Under the pieces are notes generated by a model that was not told the DNA's origin, made no database searches, and saw only the letters and a list, made by a program, of their open reading frames with translations. 64,000 bases of DNA from contig NZ_CP119754.1 of assembly GCF_029319185.1 (NCBI RefSeq), forward strand, positions 1,860,001 to 1,924,000, given 5' to 3'. Position numbers and translations under genes: made by a program. Shown here piece after piece: positions 8,750 through 16,738 of this stretch (its first letter is position 1; the number at the start of each line of letters is the position of its first letter). This stretch comes from Superficieibacter sp. HKU1. Its GTDB lineage: Bacteria > Pseudomonadota > Gammaproteobacteria > Enterobacterales > Enterobacteriaceae.

Positions 8750-9940
8750 TTACATGACGCGACAGGCAAACCCTTTCAGATAGAGTCCTTCCGGATAGGT
8801 AGCAATCACCGGGTGATCGGCGGCCTGACGGAACTGCTCTATAAATTGTATATCACGTCCGGCATCTATAGCGGCATCAGCGACAATTTTCTGGAATAAA
8901 TCGGTGGTCATCAGACCGGAGCAGGAGAAAGTCATCAGCACGCCGCCCGGATTCAGCAGCTGGATTGCCAGCATGTTGATATCTTTATAGCCGCGGCAGG
9001 CACCCTGTAGCTGGCTTTTGTTCTCAACAAACTTCGGCGGATCCATTACGATCACGTCAAATTTCTCGCCGCTGTCGCGGTATTTACGCAGCAGTTTGAA
9101 AACGTCATCGCGCACAAATTCAGCTTTACTGAGATCGAGCTGGTTTAGCTCAACGTTCTGCTTCGCTACGTCCAGCGCTTCCTGTGAGGTATCGACGCTG
9201 ATGACCTGACGGCAGCCGCCCATTAACGCAGAAACCGCAAAGCCGCCGGTGTAGGAAAAGCAGTTCAGCACGCGCGCATTTTCGACATAGCGACGGGTCG
9301 CCAGACGGCTGTCGCGCTGATCGAGATAATAGCCGGTTTTATGCCCGGCTTTGATATCCACCAGCAGCTTCATGCCGTGTTCCTGAATCGGCAGCAGGGC
9401 GGGCGGCTGCTCGCCGGTGACCGGCCCCTGCGTCAGATCCAGACCTTCTTTCTTACGCACCGCCACGTCGCTGCGATCGTAAATCGCGCATTCCGGCCAC
9501 AGCGACTGGAGCGCCGAGATCAGCGCCGCACGCTGATATTCTGCTCCGGCGCTCAGCAGTTGCAGCACCAGAAAATTGCCGAAACGGTCGATGGTTACAC
9601 CCGGCAGACCGTCAGATTCTCCGGCGATTAACCGCCAGGCGTCCAGCCCGTCGCGCTTCGCCAGCCAGTCACGCCAGGTCTGGGCACGCTGAAGGCGACG
9701 AATGAAAAAGTCGATATCCACTGATTCCTGCGGGTCGAATGTCCAGACGCGGGCGCGGATTTGTGAATCAGGAGAATACGCGGCGCGTGCCAGCCATTTG
9801 CCCTGATGATCGACAATATCAATGGTCTCACCCTGGCTGGCTTTGCCTTCCATCCGGGCTACGGCACCGGAGAAAATCCACGGATGGCGGCGCAACAGCG
9901 ATTTCTCGCGCCCTTTTGCTAACACTAAACGTACGCTCAT
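8750..9940 (-). CDS. rlmI: 23S rRNA m5C1962 methyltransferase RlmI
   Basis: SAM-dependent methyltransferase making 5-methylcytosine at position 1962 of 23S rRNA. It has 396 residues as in E. coli. An N-terminal PUA domain (MSVRLVLAKGREKSLLRRHP) precedes the EEHGMKLLVD-like strand IQEHGMKLLVDIKAGHKTGY. The Rossmann methyltransferase follows with LNCFSYTGGFAVSAL (SAM loop), ISVDTSQEALDVA, VIVMDPPKFVENK and the catalytic Cys in LMTFSCSGLM. Transcription is leftward toward hspQ. The 151-base gap to divergent acyP holds both promoters. Confidence 0.95.
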   Translation of the reverse strand: MSVRLVLAKGREKSLLRRHPWIFSGAVARMEGKASQGETIDIVDHQGKWLARAAYSPDSQIRARVWTFDPQESVDIDFFIRRLQRAQTWRDWLAKRDGLDAWRLIAGESDGLPGVTIDRFGNFLVLQLLSAGAEYQRAALISALQSLWPECAIYDRSDVAVRKKEGLDLTQGPVTGEQPPALLPIQEHGMKLLVDIKAGHKTGYYLDQRDSRLATRRYVENARVLNCFSYTGGFAVSALMGGCRQVISVDTSQEALDVAKQNVELNQLDLSKAEFVRDDVFKLLRKYRDSGEKFDVIVMDPPKFVENKSQLQGACRGYKDINMLAIQLLNPGGVLMTFSCSGLMTTDLFQKIVADAAIDAGRDIQFIEQFRQAADHPVIATYPEGLYLKGFACRVM

Positions 9941-10091
9941 AGTTTACTTTTCTGTCGAATTAAGAAATTTGGCGCATTTTCCCGACTTCGCCCGGAAATT
10001 GCAACGCGTTAAGCGAAACCCCTCTTCAGTATCCTGCAATCCGGCATGTGCTGTTAAACTTAGCCTGAGGTTTTTAAACAGTGAGGTGATT

Positions 10092-10385
10092 ATGTCTGAT
10101 GAGAAATCGACCCGCTGCGTAAAATGTTGGGTTCACGGTATGGTGCAGGGCGTCGGGTTTCGCTATACCACTCAGCATGAAGCGCAAAAGCTGGGGCTCA
10201 CCGGCTATGCACGTAACCTGGATGACGGCAGCGTGGAAGTGGTGGCCTGCGGCGACGGTGAGCGGGTAGAACAATTACTGGCATGGCTGAAAGCGGGAGG
10301 CCCGCGCAGCGCCAGGGTGGAGAAGGTTCTGACTGAACCTTCTCAGGGCGATCCGTCATGGACCAAATTCAGTATTCGCTATTAA
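10092..10385 (+). CDS. acyP: Acylphosphatase
   Basis: Hydrolyses acyl phosphates such as carbamoyl phosphate. The 97 residues are slightly longer than E. coli (92) because of an N-terminal MSDEKSTRC extension. The family signature GMVQGVGFRYTTQHEAQKLGLTGYARN carries the catalytic Arg (GFRY) and Asn (ARNLDDG). The ATG follows GAGGTGATT. A longer upstream in-frame reading is possible but would run back across rlmI and is rejected. Its stop codon overlaps that of convergent tusE (10,382-10,385). Confidence 0.93.
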   Translation: MSDEKSTRCVKCWVHGMVQGVGFRYTTQHEAQKLGLTGYARNLDDGSVEVVACGDGERVEQLLAWLKAGGPRSARVEKVLTEPSQGDPSWTKFSIRY

Positions 10386-10711
10386 ATGCATTTCACCGGT
10401 TTAGGCAGGCCGGCAATTTTTGTCGCCTGCTTCGCGGGACCTTTAGGAAACAGGCGATAAAGATAGCGGCTGTTGCCTTTCTCTTCGCCAAAGGTATTCG
10501 CCATTGCTTTGACCAGCATCCGAATCGCCGGTGAGGTATTAAATTCAAGGTAAAAGGCGCGAACAAAACGGACCACTTCCCAGTGTTCCGCTGAGAGCGT
10601 TATTCCTTCCTGCCCGGCAATCACTTCAGCGAGAGGCTCGCTCCACTGGCGGGTATCCTTCAGATAGCCTTCGCTATCGGTTTCAATGTCATGGCCTGCA
10701 AAGTTAAGCAT
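10382..10711 (-). CDS. tusE: Sulfurtransferase TusE
   Basis: DsrC-family sulfur carrier that accepts persulfide from TusBCD and hands it to MnmA for 2-thiouridine in tRNA. It has 109 residues as in E. coli. Conserved parts are HWEVVRFVRAFYLEFNTSPAIRMLVKAM and the C-terminus KQATKIAGLPKPVKCI, whose penultimate Cys is the sulfur-carrying residue. Of two tandem ATGs, the second (10,711) matches the E. coli start. It is tail-to-tail with acyP, the last four bases shared. Confidence 0.93.
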   Translation of the reverse strand: MLNFAGHDIETDSEGYLKDTRQWSEPLAEVIAGQEGITLSAEHWEVVRFVRAFYLEFNTSPAIRMLVKAMANTFGEEKGNSRYLYRLFPKGPAKQATKIAGLPKPVKCI

Positions 10712-10752
10712 CATTTTTCACAACGTCGTTCGGTAAACTGGCGGCAGTGTAG

Positions 10753-10781
10753 CAAAAAACAAAGCCCCGCATAAGCGGGGC
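10753..10781 (-). terminator. Rho-independent terminator of yccA
   Basis: Perfect stem GCCCCGC (10,764-10,770) / GCGGGGC (10,775-10,781) with a 4-base loop. It is followed on the minus strand by TTTGTTTTTT. Confidence 0.8.
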
Positions 10782-10802
10782 CTGGTGACAGCACGTTACC
10801 TG

Positions 10803-11462
10803 TTAATCCCGGCTGGCGAAGCCCAGGATGCTCAGCAGGCTGATGAAGATGTTGTACAGCGAAACATACAGGCTGACGGTCGCACGAATATAGTTGGTTT
10901 CACCGCCGCGAATAATATTGCTGGTCTCAAACAGAATTGCGCCGGATGAGATCAGAATAAACACCGCGCTAATCGCCAGGTGCAGCGCCGGAAGCTGCAG
11001 GAAAATATTGGCGACCATGCCCACCAGTACCACCACGATGCCCGCCATCAGCATACCGCCGAGGAAGGACATGTCTTTGCGCGTGGTCAGCACATAAGCG
11101 GAACAGCAGAAGAACACCAGCGCCGTACCACCCAGAGCCATCCCAATCACGTCCCCCATACCCGCGGAGAGGTAGGCGTTAAGAATTGGCCCCAGGATAT
11201 AGCCGAGGAAACCGGTAAAGGCAAAAGCCGCGAGGATCCCGGAAGGCTGATTAGCCAGTTTATAGGTCAGGAACATCAGGCCATACATGCCGACCAGCGT
11301 CAGGATCAGGCCCGGCGATGGCAGCGCCAGCAGCGTACTTGCCGTAGCGGTAATCGCTGAAAACGCCAGCGTCAGGCTCAGCAGGAAATAGGTATTACGT
11401 AGCACTTTATGCGTGCTAAGCAGCGATGAACTGTCGCGGGAAACGGTAATAAAACGATCCAT
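10803..11462 (-). CDS. yccA: Bax inhibitor-1 family protein YccA (FtsH modulator)
   Basis: Seven-helix inner-membrane protein; in E. coli it is both a substrate and an inhibitor of FtsH and protects SecY under jamming. It has 219 residues as in E. coli, starting MDRFITVSRDSSSLLSTHKVLRNTYFLL. Successive hydrophobic segments include TLAFSAITATASTLLALPSP, GILAAFAFTGFLGYILGPIL and MLMAGIVVVLVGMVANIFLQLP. The C-terminus SLYNIFISLLSILGFASRD is the BI-1 family end. A ribosome site AAGAGAGTGACTC precedes the ATG. E. coli yccA is CpxR-regulated; no clear CpxR box was identified here. Confidence 0.93.
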   Translation of the reverse strand: MDRFITVSRDSSSLLSTHKVLRNTYFLLSLTLAFSAITATASTLLALPSPGLILTLVGMYGLMFLTYKLANQPSGILAAFAFTGFLGYILGPILNAYLSAGMGDVIGMALGGTALVFFCCSAYVLTTRKDMSFLGGMLMAGIVVVLVGMVANIFLQLPALHLAISAVFILISSGAILFETSNIIRGGETNYIRATVSLYVSLYNIFISLLSILGFASRD

Positions 11463-11733
11463 GAGTCACTCTCTTATGACAGATGTAATTAGCAAGAATA
11501 ATAGAAAATCAAAGCCTAACGGCATATCGGTTTTACCCATCTTTACTCATTTTACGGTTTTCTGCACAGAATAAAATAATACTAAGGGCAGTAATAACAG
11601 GATGAATAAGCAAACTCAGGAGAAGACGAGATCAATATCTTATAGGTCGTTAAAAAGGTTTGCTTTGCCCGCTAACTGTCGTTAAGAGTGGAGCGAGCGC
11701 CACGAAAAGTATCCCATTGATGAGGCAAAGGAA

Positions 11734-13362
11734 ATGAAGCGAGTTACCCATAAAATAAATAATTACACGCTGTTAGCGGCAAGTTTATTATGCATCACGA
11801 CTTCGACCCTGGCGGCAACCGTCCCTCCCGGAACAGAGCTTGCTGCGCAGCAGGACGTGGTCAGAAATAATGGTAGCGAGCCAGCATCGCTGGATCCGCA
11901 TAAAGTAGAAAGTGACGTTGAGTTTAATCTTATCAGCGATATGTTCGATGGCCTGGTCGGCGTTAATCCAGACGGCACCGTTGTGCCCCATCTCGCGGCG
12001 AGCTGGGAGAATAAGGATAATACCGTCTGGACGTTTCATTTGCGTCCTGGCATAACCTGGTCTGACGGCACGGCTATTACCGCGCAGGATTTTGTTTTTA
12101 GCTGGCAGCGGCTGGTGGATCCTAAAACCACCTCTCCGTACGCCAGTTATCCGGGCAATATGCATATTGTTAATGCGGCTGATATTGCGCAGGGTAAAAA
12201 AGCGCCGGATACCCTGGGCGTTAAAGCCATTAACGATAACACGCTTGAAGTCACGCTGACCCAGCCTACCGCTGCATTCCTTGCGATGCTTGCCCACCCG
12301 TCGCTGGTGCCGGTGGATAAAGTACTGATTACCCGTTTTGGCGATAAATGGTCGAGACCTGAACATTTCGTCAGCAGCGGGGCATATAAACTTTCAGAAT
12401 GGGTAGTCAACGAGCGCATTGTGGCGCAGCGCAACCCGCGCTACTGGGACGACAAAAACACGGTTATTAATAAAGTGACCTATCTTCCGCTCTCTTCCGA
12501 GACCGCCGACGTCAACCGCTATCGCGCGGGGGAAATTGATATTACTTACACCGTGCCGGTCAATCAGTTTGCCCAGCTGAAAAAAACGCTGGGCGATCAG
12601 GTTAGCGTCTCGCCGCAACTCGCCACTTACTACTATCAGTTCAACACCACAAAAGCACCGTTTAACGATCCGCGCGTGCGCCGGGCGCTCAATATGGCGC
12701 TGGATAAGGACATTATTGCTCAGAAAGTCATGGGGCAGGGGCAGCGCGCGGCGTGGGTCATTAGCCAGCCGAACATCGGCGGCGTCGATCTGCAAGGGCC
12801 TGACTATGCCAGCTGGCCGCGCGAAAAACGTCTCGCCGAGGCCAAGAAATTGCTGGCCGACGCGGGCTTCGGTCCGGATCACCCGCTCTCCTTTAGTTTG
12901 CTTTATAACACTATGGAGACCCATCAGCGTATCGCCATCGCCGCCAGCTCCATGTGGAAGAAAAATCTCGGCGTGGAGGTCAAACTTCAGAACCAGGAAT
13001 GGAAAACCATGCTGGACGCCATGCACACCGGCAGCTTTGACGTGGTGCGCTACGCCTGGATCGCTGACTATGACGATGCGGCAACCTTCCTCAATAACTT
13101 CCGCACCAACGACAGCGAAAATACCAGCAAGTACAGTAATGCGGCGTACGATGAGGCGCTGGCCAACGCCGCCCGGGCGGCGAATGTGAAAGCGCGCGGT
13201 CAATATTATCAGCAGGCAGAGGATATTCTGGGGCAGGACGTGCCAGCGATCCCGGTTTACCACTATGTGCGCACCCATCTTGTGAAGCCGTGGATTGGTG
13301 GGTTTACGCCTGACAGCCTGGGGTATTACTACACAAAAGACCTCTACATCAAAAAACATTAA
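11734..13362 (+). CDS. Periplasmic oligopeptide-binding protein (OppA/MppA family), solitary
   Basis: Solute-binding protein of the family 5 type, 542 residues, with a signal peptide (MKRVTHKINNYTLLAASLLC... ending LAA near residue 28). Family motifs are present: NGSEPASLDPHKVESDVEFN, LFDGL-like MFDGLVGVNPDG, PHLAASWE, FHLRPGITWSDGTAITAQDFVFSW, GAYKLSEWVVNERIVAQRNPRYWD and the C-terminal YVRTHLVKPWIGGF. No permease or ATPase gene is nearby, so it presumably serves the Opp system from elsewhere, as MppA does for murein tripeptide. It is not part of the E. coli gene order here; OppA, MppA or a paralogue cannot be separated by eye. The ATG follows AAAGGAA. The 271 bases upstream show no other gene. 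Confidence 0.85.
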   Translation: MKRVTHKINNYTLLAASLLCITTSTLAATVPPGTELAAQQDVVRNNGSEPASLDPHKVESDVEFNLISDMFDGLVGVNPDGTVVPHLAASWENKDNTVWTFHLRPGITWSDGTAITAQDFVFSWQRLVDPKTTSPYASYPGNMHIVNAADIAQGKKAPDTLGVKAINDNTLEVTLTQPTAAFLAMLAHPSLVPVDKVLITRFGDKWSRPEHFVSSGAYKLSEWVVNERIVAQRNPRYWDDKNTVINKVTYLPLSSETADVNRYRAGEIDITYTVPVNQFAQLKKTLGDQVSVSPQLATYYYQFNTTKAPFNDPRVRRALNMALDKDIIAQKVMGQGQRAAWVISQPNIGGVDLQGPDYASWPREKRLAEAKKLLADAGFGPDHPLSFSLLYNTMETHQRIAIAASSMWKKNLGVEVKLQNQEWKTMLDAMHTGSFDVVRYAWIADYDDAATFLNNFRTNDSENTSKYSNAAYDEALANAARAANVKARGQYYQQAEDILGQDVPAIPVYHYVRTHLVKPWIGGFTPDSLGYYYTKDLYIKKH

Positions 13363-13505
13363 GCGCACGGGTATCGTTTGTGTTGATTAACTGCTCAATG
13401 TGCTGTTATTTCAGCCGAATAATCACATTTTGACGTTTTTTCAGGCAAACGAACGGATTAGTGCTTTACACGGCGCATCGAGATGTTTATATTGCGCCTC
13501 AACCC

Positions 13506-13593
13506 GGAAGCGTGGCCGAGCGGTTGAAGGCACCGGTCTTGAAAACCGGCGACCCGAAAGGGTTCTAGAGTTCGAATCTCTACGCTTCCGCCA
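13506..13593 (+). tRNA. serT: tRNA-Ser (anticodon TGA)
   Basis: An 88-base class II tRNA with acceptor stem GGAAGCG pairing with CGCTTCC, encoded CCA end, D-loop AGCGGTTGAAGGC, anticodon TGA at 13,540-13,542, a long variable arm CGACCCGAAAGGGTTCTAG and T-arm AGAGTTCGAATCTCT. It is virtually identical to E. coli serT and sits at the equivalent place. It marks the boundary between the backbone and the purine cluster. Confidence 0.97.
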
Positions 13594-13601
13594 AATTTAA
13601 C

Positions 13602-13634
13602 AAGGGGTTACCGAAAGGTAACCCCTTTGTTTTT
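13602..13634 (+). terminator. Terminator of serT
   Basis: Perfect 11-bp stem AAGGGGTTACC / GGTAACCCCTT with a GAAA tetraloop (13,602-13,627). A TTGTTTTTT tract follows. Confidence 0.85.
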
Positions 13635-13659
13635 TGGTCTGTTGGTATCGTTTTCGTGA

Positions 13660-14637
13660 TTATCCTTCCTGTAAATCGATCACTACATTATCCGAATGGC
13701 TACGTGAGCAGCATAATGCGATGTACTGCCTGGCGGCGCTCTTTTCTTCTTCCGATTGCACCGTATCCCGATGGTCAACGACGCCATCAATAACCGGGGT
13801 AAGGCAGGCACCGCAGATCCCCATTTCACAGGACAACGGCACATCGACGCCATTTTCCATTAACACCTGAGCGATCGTTTTATCGCCGGGCACCGGCCAT
13901 TTCTCTCCGCTGGAGCTCAGAGTGACGGTAAAGGTCTGCGTATCGACTTCACTCACCGGCGAAGGCGCAGGCTGGAACGCTTCGCTGTGGAGCCAGGCTT
14001 GCGGCCAGCCTTTGGCCGTCGCGATCTCTGTGGCGGCGGACATAAACCCCGCAGGCCCGCAGGTGTACAACCGCTCCCGCCCTTCAGGTGCGGAAATCGC
14101 GTCATTAAGGCTATGGCGCGCGCTTTCGCCTTCATCTGAACAGTGGATCAGGCAAACGCCGTTTTTTAGCGGCCGGGAGAGTTCGCGCAGAAAAGCGGCG
14201 CTGGCGCGGGTTTTAACATAATAGTGCAGCGTAAAGGGCGTGCCGACAGCCTCAAGGTGAAGCGCCATGGCATACAGCGGGGTAAGGCCGACGCCAGCCG
14301 CCAGCAGCAGGACGTGGTCGGCATCATGCAGCGGGAACAGGTTACGCGGCGGGGAAATCAGCAACGTCTGACCAGGGCGCAGGGTATCATGGACATACTG
14401 CGATCCGCCGCGTGAGGCGCTTTCTTTCGCCACACAGATAAGATAACTCTCCCGGGCGGCGCTGGCCCCGGTCAGCGAATATTGACGAATAATGCCGCAG
14501 GGCAGGTGGACATCAATATGCGCGCCCGGCTGCCAGGCGGGCAGTGGTTCGCCGTTTTCCGCCATCAGCCTGACGGCAAGGCTTTTATCCCCCTGCCGCC
14601 AGAGTCCATCAACCACTACCTTCAGCACAGCACTCAT
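13660..14637 (-). CDS. hpxE: Reductase component of hypoxanthine/xanthine oxygenase HpxE
   Basis: Electron-transfer partner of HpxD; passes electrons from NAD(P)H through flavin and a [2Fe-2S] cluster to the Rieske oxygenase. It has 325 residues in the phthalate dioxygenase reductase layout. The flavin-binding segment has RQYSLTG near residue 51, the nucleotide-binding segment has LLAAGVGLTPLYAMA, and the C-terminal plant-type ferredoxin domain has C270, C275, C278 and a final Cys at 309/310 (CEMGICGACL...ALCC). It lies 12 bases after hpxD with its own GGAG site, so they form one operon. In K. pneumoniae hpxDE is sigma70-dependent and activated by HpxR. Confidence 0.88.
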   Translation of the reverse strand: MSAVLKVVVDGLWRQGDKSLAVRLMAENGEPLPAWQPGAHIDVHLPCGIIRQYSLTGASAARESYLICVAKESASRGGSQYVHDTLRPGQTLLISPPRNLFPLHDADHVLLLAAGVGLTPLYAMALHLEAVGTPFTLHYYVKTRASAAFLRELSRPLKNGVCLIHCSDEGESARHSLNDAISAPEGRERLYTCGPAGFMSAATEIATAKGWPQAWLHSEAFQPAPSPVSEVDTQTFTVTLSSSGEKWPVPGDKTIAQVLMENGVDVPLSCEMGICGACLTPVIDGVVDHRDTVQSEEEKSAARQYIALCCSRSHSDNVVIDLQEG

Positions 14638-14649
14638 CTCTGTTCTCCG

Positions 14650-15687
14650 TCAAACGAGGAAAAATTCGCCAAAACCCATCTTTTTCAATCCCCGGCGATA
14701 GGCGATAGAACTCCCGTCGGCAGGAATATGCGCCTCCAGCGTGAGATCCAGCGGCAGTTTTTCCGGGCGCTGCGTCTCCACCATCAGGCGATCTTCTTCG
14801 AACACGCGTAAATTGAACGCATGGACGTCCTCAACCGGCACATGGAGGTCGAAATTACGCGCGATAGGCGCAAACATGCGGGTAATGCGCGACGACACCG
14901 GCGAGGCAGCGTTCATGATCACCAGGCGAGCCTCGCCGGGAAAATGGATGGTCAGCGTGGCGGTGAAGGGCAGATGCATTTCAAAATGGCGTAGCCACTG
15001 AAATCCTTCCGGGGCGCGAAAGTCTGAACTGGCGGGGTAATTACCCACCGAACTCCAGTAATCCGCACTAAAACCCGTCGCCGTTTCCTGTGGATGATAC
15101 GCTGGCACAACCTGATTATCCGGGTCGGCGAAGGTGTCGGTGTGGATCCAGGCAAAATGAGCGACATCAAGAAAACCTTCCACCTGGCGACCGGCAAAAC
15201 CATTCACCTCAAAGGCCGGGCAGTTGATCTGCTGAAAACCGTCGTCGTGCCAGTGCGGCATGGTGGGCAGCGGCACCGGGTTCTGCGGATCGAAGGCCAG
15301 ACAGGCCCAGATCAGACCGTACCGTTCTTCCACCGCATAGCTTATCAGGTTGAGCTTCGCCGGAACCGGCTGATCCGGGCTGGAGGGGATACGGTTGCAG
15401 CGGCCATCCTCGCCAAAACGCAGCCCGTGATACGGGCAGATAATGCCTTCGTCATCGTGAAATCCAAGGGTCAGCGGTACGCCGCGATGCGGGCAGACAT
15501 CGCGGGCGACCACGACCTGATTTTTTATCCGGTAGATCACCAGTTGTTCGTCCAGCAGCGTAGCCTTCACCGGCGCCGCGCCAATATCGCAGGCGCGGGC
15601 TACCGGATGCCAGCATTTTGCCAGGCGCAGCCAGTCTTCCGGCTCGAAGGTGCAATGGGCGGGTGGCGTGGGATGTTGTGTTTTCAT
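14650..15687 (-). CDS. hpxD: Rieske oxygenase HpxD (hypoxanthine to urate)
   Basis: Terminal oxygenase replacing xanthine dehydrogenase in the K. pneumoniae-type pathway. It has 345 residues. The Rieske [2Fe-2S] ligands are C65 and H67 (CPHRG) and C84 and H87 (CPYHG). The mononuclear iron site is in GFLDVAHFAWIHTDTF around residues 170-185. Overall it is similar to aromatic-ring oxygenases such as vanillate demethylase VanA, so function rests on gene context (hpxR, hpxO and hpxE neighbours) and the known Klebsiella system. The start follows GGAAGGACAGCC and is divergent from hpxR. Confidence 0.88.
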   Translation of the reverse strand: MKTQHPTPPAHCTFEPEDWLRLAKCWHPVARACDIGAAPVKATLLDEQLVIYRIKNQVVVARDVCPHRGVPLTLGFHDDEGIICPYHGLRFGEDGRCNRIPSSPDQPVPAKLNLISYAVEERYGLIWACLAFDPQNPVPLPTMPHWHDDGFQQINCPAFEVNGFAGRQVEGFLDVAHFAWIHTDTFADPDNQVVPAYHPQETATGFSADYWSSVGNYPASSDFRAPEGFQWLRHFEMHLPFTATLTIHFPGEARLVIMNAASPVSSRITRMFAPIARNFDLHVPVEDVHAFNLRVFEEDRLMVETQRPEKLPLDLTLEAHIPADGSSIAYRRGLKKMGFGEFFLV

Positions 15688-15782
15688 GGCTGTCCTTCCT
15701 GCTCACGGAAAAGCATTTGTTTAATTGTTGTGACTTTATTGTTGCCATATTAAGGTGTTCACATCCATCACCATTAATTCAC

Positions 15783-15796
15783 TAAGCCGTTGCAAA
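15783..15796. promoter_or_regulatory. Candidate HpxR binding site
   Basis: TAAGC-N4-GCAAA resembles the TCTGC-N4-GCAAA site reported for K. pneumoniae HpxR: the right arm is exact, the left arm 3 of 5. Its place, 19 bases before the hpxR start and about 95 bases upstream of hpxD, fits activation of hpxDE plus autorepression of hpxR. Identified by eye only. Confidence 0.4.
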
Positions 15797-15814
15797 AAAG
15801 CGTACAGGTGGCAT

Positions 15815-16738
15815 ATGAGTCCCTTTTCCCGTTTTGCCCTCTATTTTTCCGCCGTGGCCCGCAGCGGCAGCCTGCGCCGGGCTGCGGAAAAATTGCATAT
15901 TTCTCCTTCGGCGATTAATCGCCAGATCCTGCAGGCTGAGGAGGCTTTCGGCACGCCGCTGTTCGAACGGCTGCCGGAAGGGCTGCGTATGACCACCGCG
16001 GGAGAGTTGCTGTATGACAATCTGCTGCGCTGGCAAAAAGAGTTTCAGCTCACCCGGCAAAAATTTGATGAGCTACAGGGATTAAAACGCGGAACGGTCA
16101 GCGTCGGAATGGTGCAGGCGCTGGCGGAAGGCAGTTTTGCCGGGGCGCTGGCCGACATTATTGCCGACTGGGACTGGCTTGAACTGGCGCTACAGGTGGC
16201 GGACAGCTACACGGTCAGCCAGAAGGTGCGTCAGGCCGATCTTGATTTCGGCCTGATCCTCGATCCCGAAGGGCAGGCAGGGCTTAGCGTGCTGGCGTTT
16301 GCCGAGCTGGAGATGGGGGTGGTTATGCGTCCGGAACATCCGCAGGCCCGCTCCGCTGCGCTCTCTCTCGGCGCGCTCAGCCAGGAACGGCATATTGTTC
16401 CCGGCGCGCCGCTTATCGTCCACGATCGCGTGGAAATGCTCTACCGGCATTACGACTTTTACCCGGCGAATAGCATCCGTTGTAACGATATCAGGCTGAT
16501 TAAATCGCTGGTGCTCAGGGGGAGCGGCGTGACGGTGCTCAGCCTGCTGGACGTTCTGGACGAGGTAAAAGGCGGTCAGCTGGTCTTTGTGCCGCTGCGC
16601 AACAAACTGCTGCGGCCTTTGACGCTGGCATTGTGTACCGCGCCATCGCGCCAGCTTTCCCGCCCGGCGCAAATGGCGATTCAGAAGCTGACGACCGTCA
16701 TTGAGGAGATGCAGACCGTCGGGGGAAGGTCATCCTAA
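15815..16738 (+). CDS. hpxR: LysR-type regulator HpxR
   Basis: Hypoxanthine-responsive activator of hpxDE. It has 307 residues with an N-terminal winged HTH (SRFALYFSAVARSGSLRRAAEKLHISPSAINRQI.., about residues 3-60) and a LysR substrate-binding domain. The ATG at 15,815 is preferred because it places the HTH at the normal distance from the N-terminus and is preceded by AGGTGG; an upstream in-frame start would add 20 residues. It is divergent from hpxD and its 3' end overlaps convergent hpxO by nine bases. Confidence 0.87.
   Translation: MSPFSRFALYFSAVARSGSLRRAAEKLHISPSAINRQILQAEEAFGTPLFERLPEGLRMTTAGELLYDNLLRWQKEFQLTRQKFDELQGLKRGTVSVGMVQALAEGSFAGALADIIADWDWLELALQVADSYTVSQKVRQADLDFGLILDPEGQAGLSVLAFAELEMGVVMRPEHPQARSAALSLGALSQERHIVPGAPLIVHDRVEMLYRHYDFYPANSIRCNDIRLIKSLVLRGSGVTVLSLLDVLDEVKGGQLVFVPLRNKLLRPLTLALCTAPSRQLSRPAQMAIQKLTTVIEEMQTVGGRSS

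Noticed and set aside
13506..13660. tRNA-Ser as an attachment site for an integrated island
   Set aside because: No integrase and no second copy of the tRNA 3' end was seen, and the following genes have backbone-like composition.
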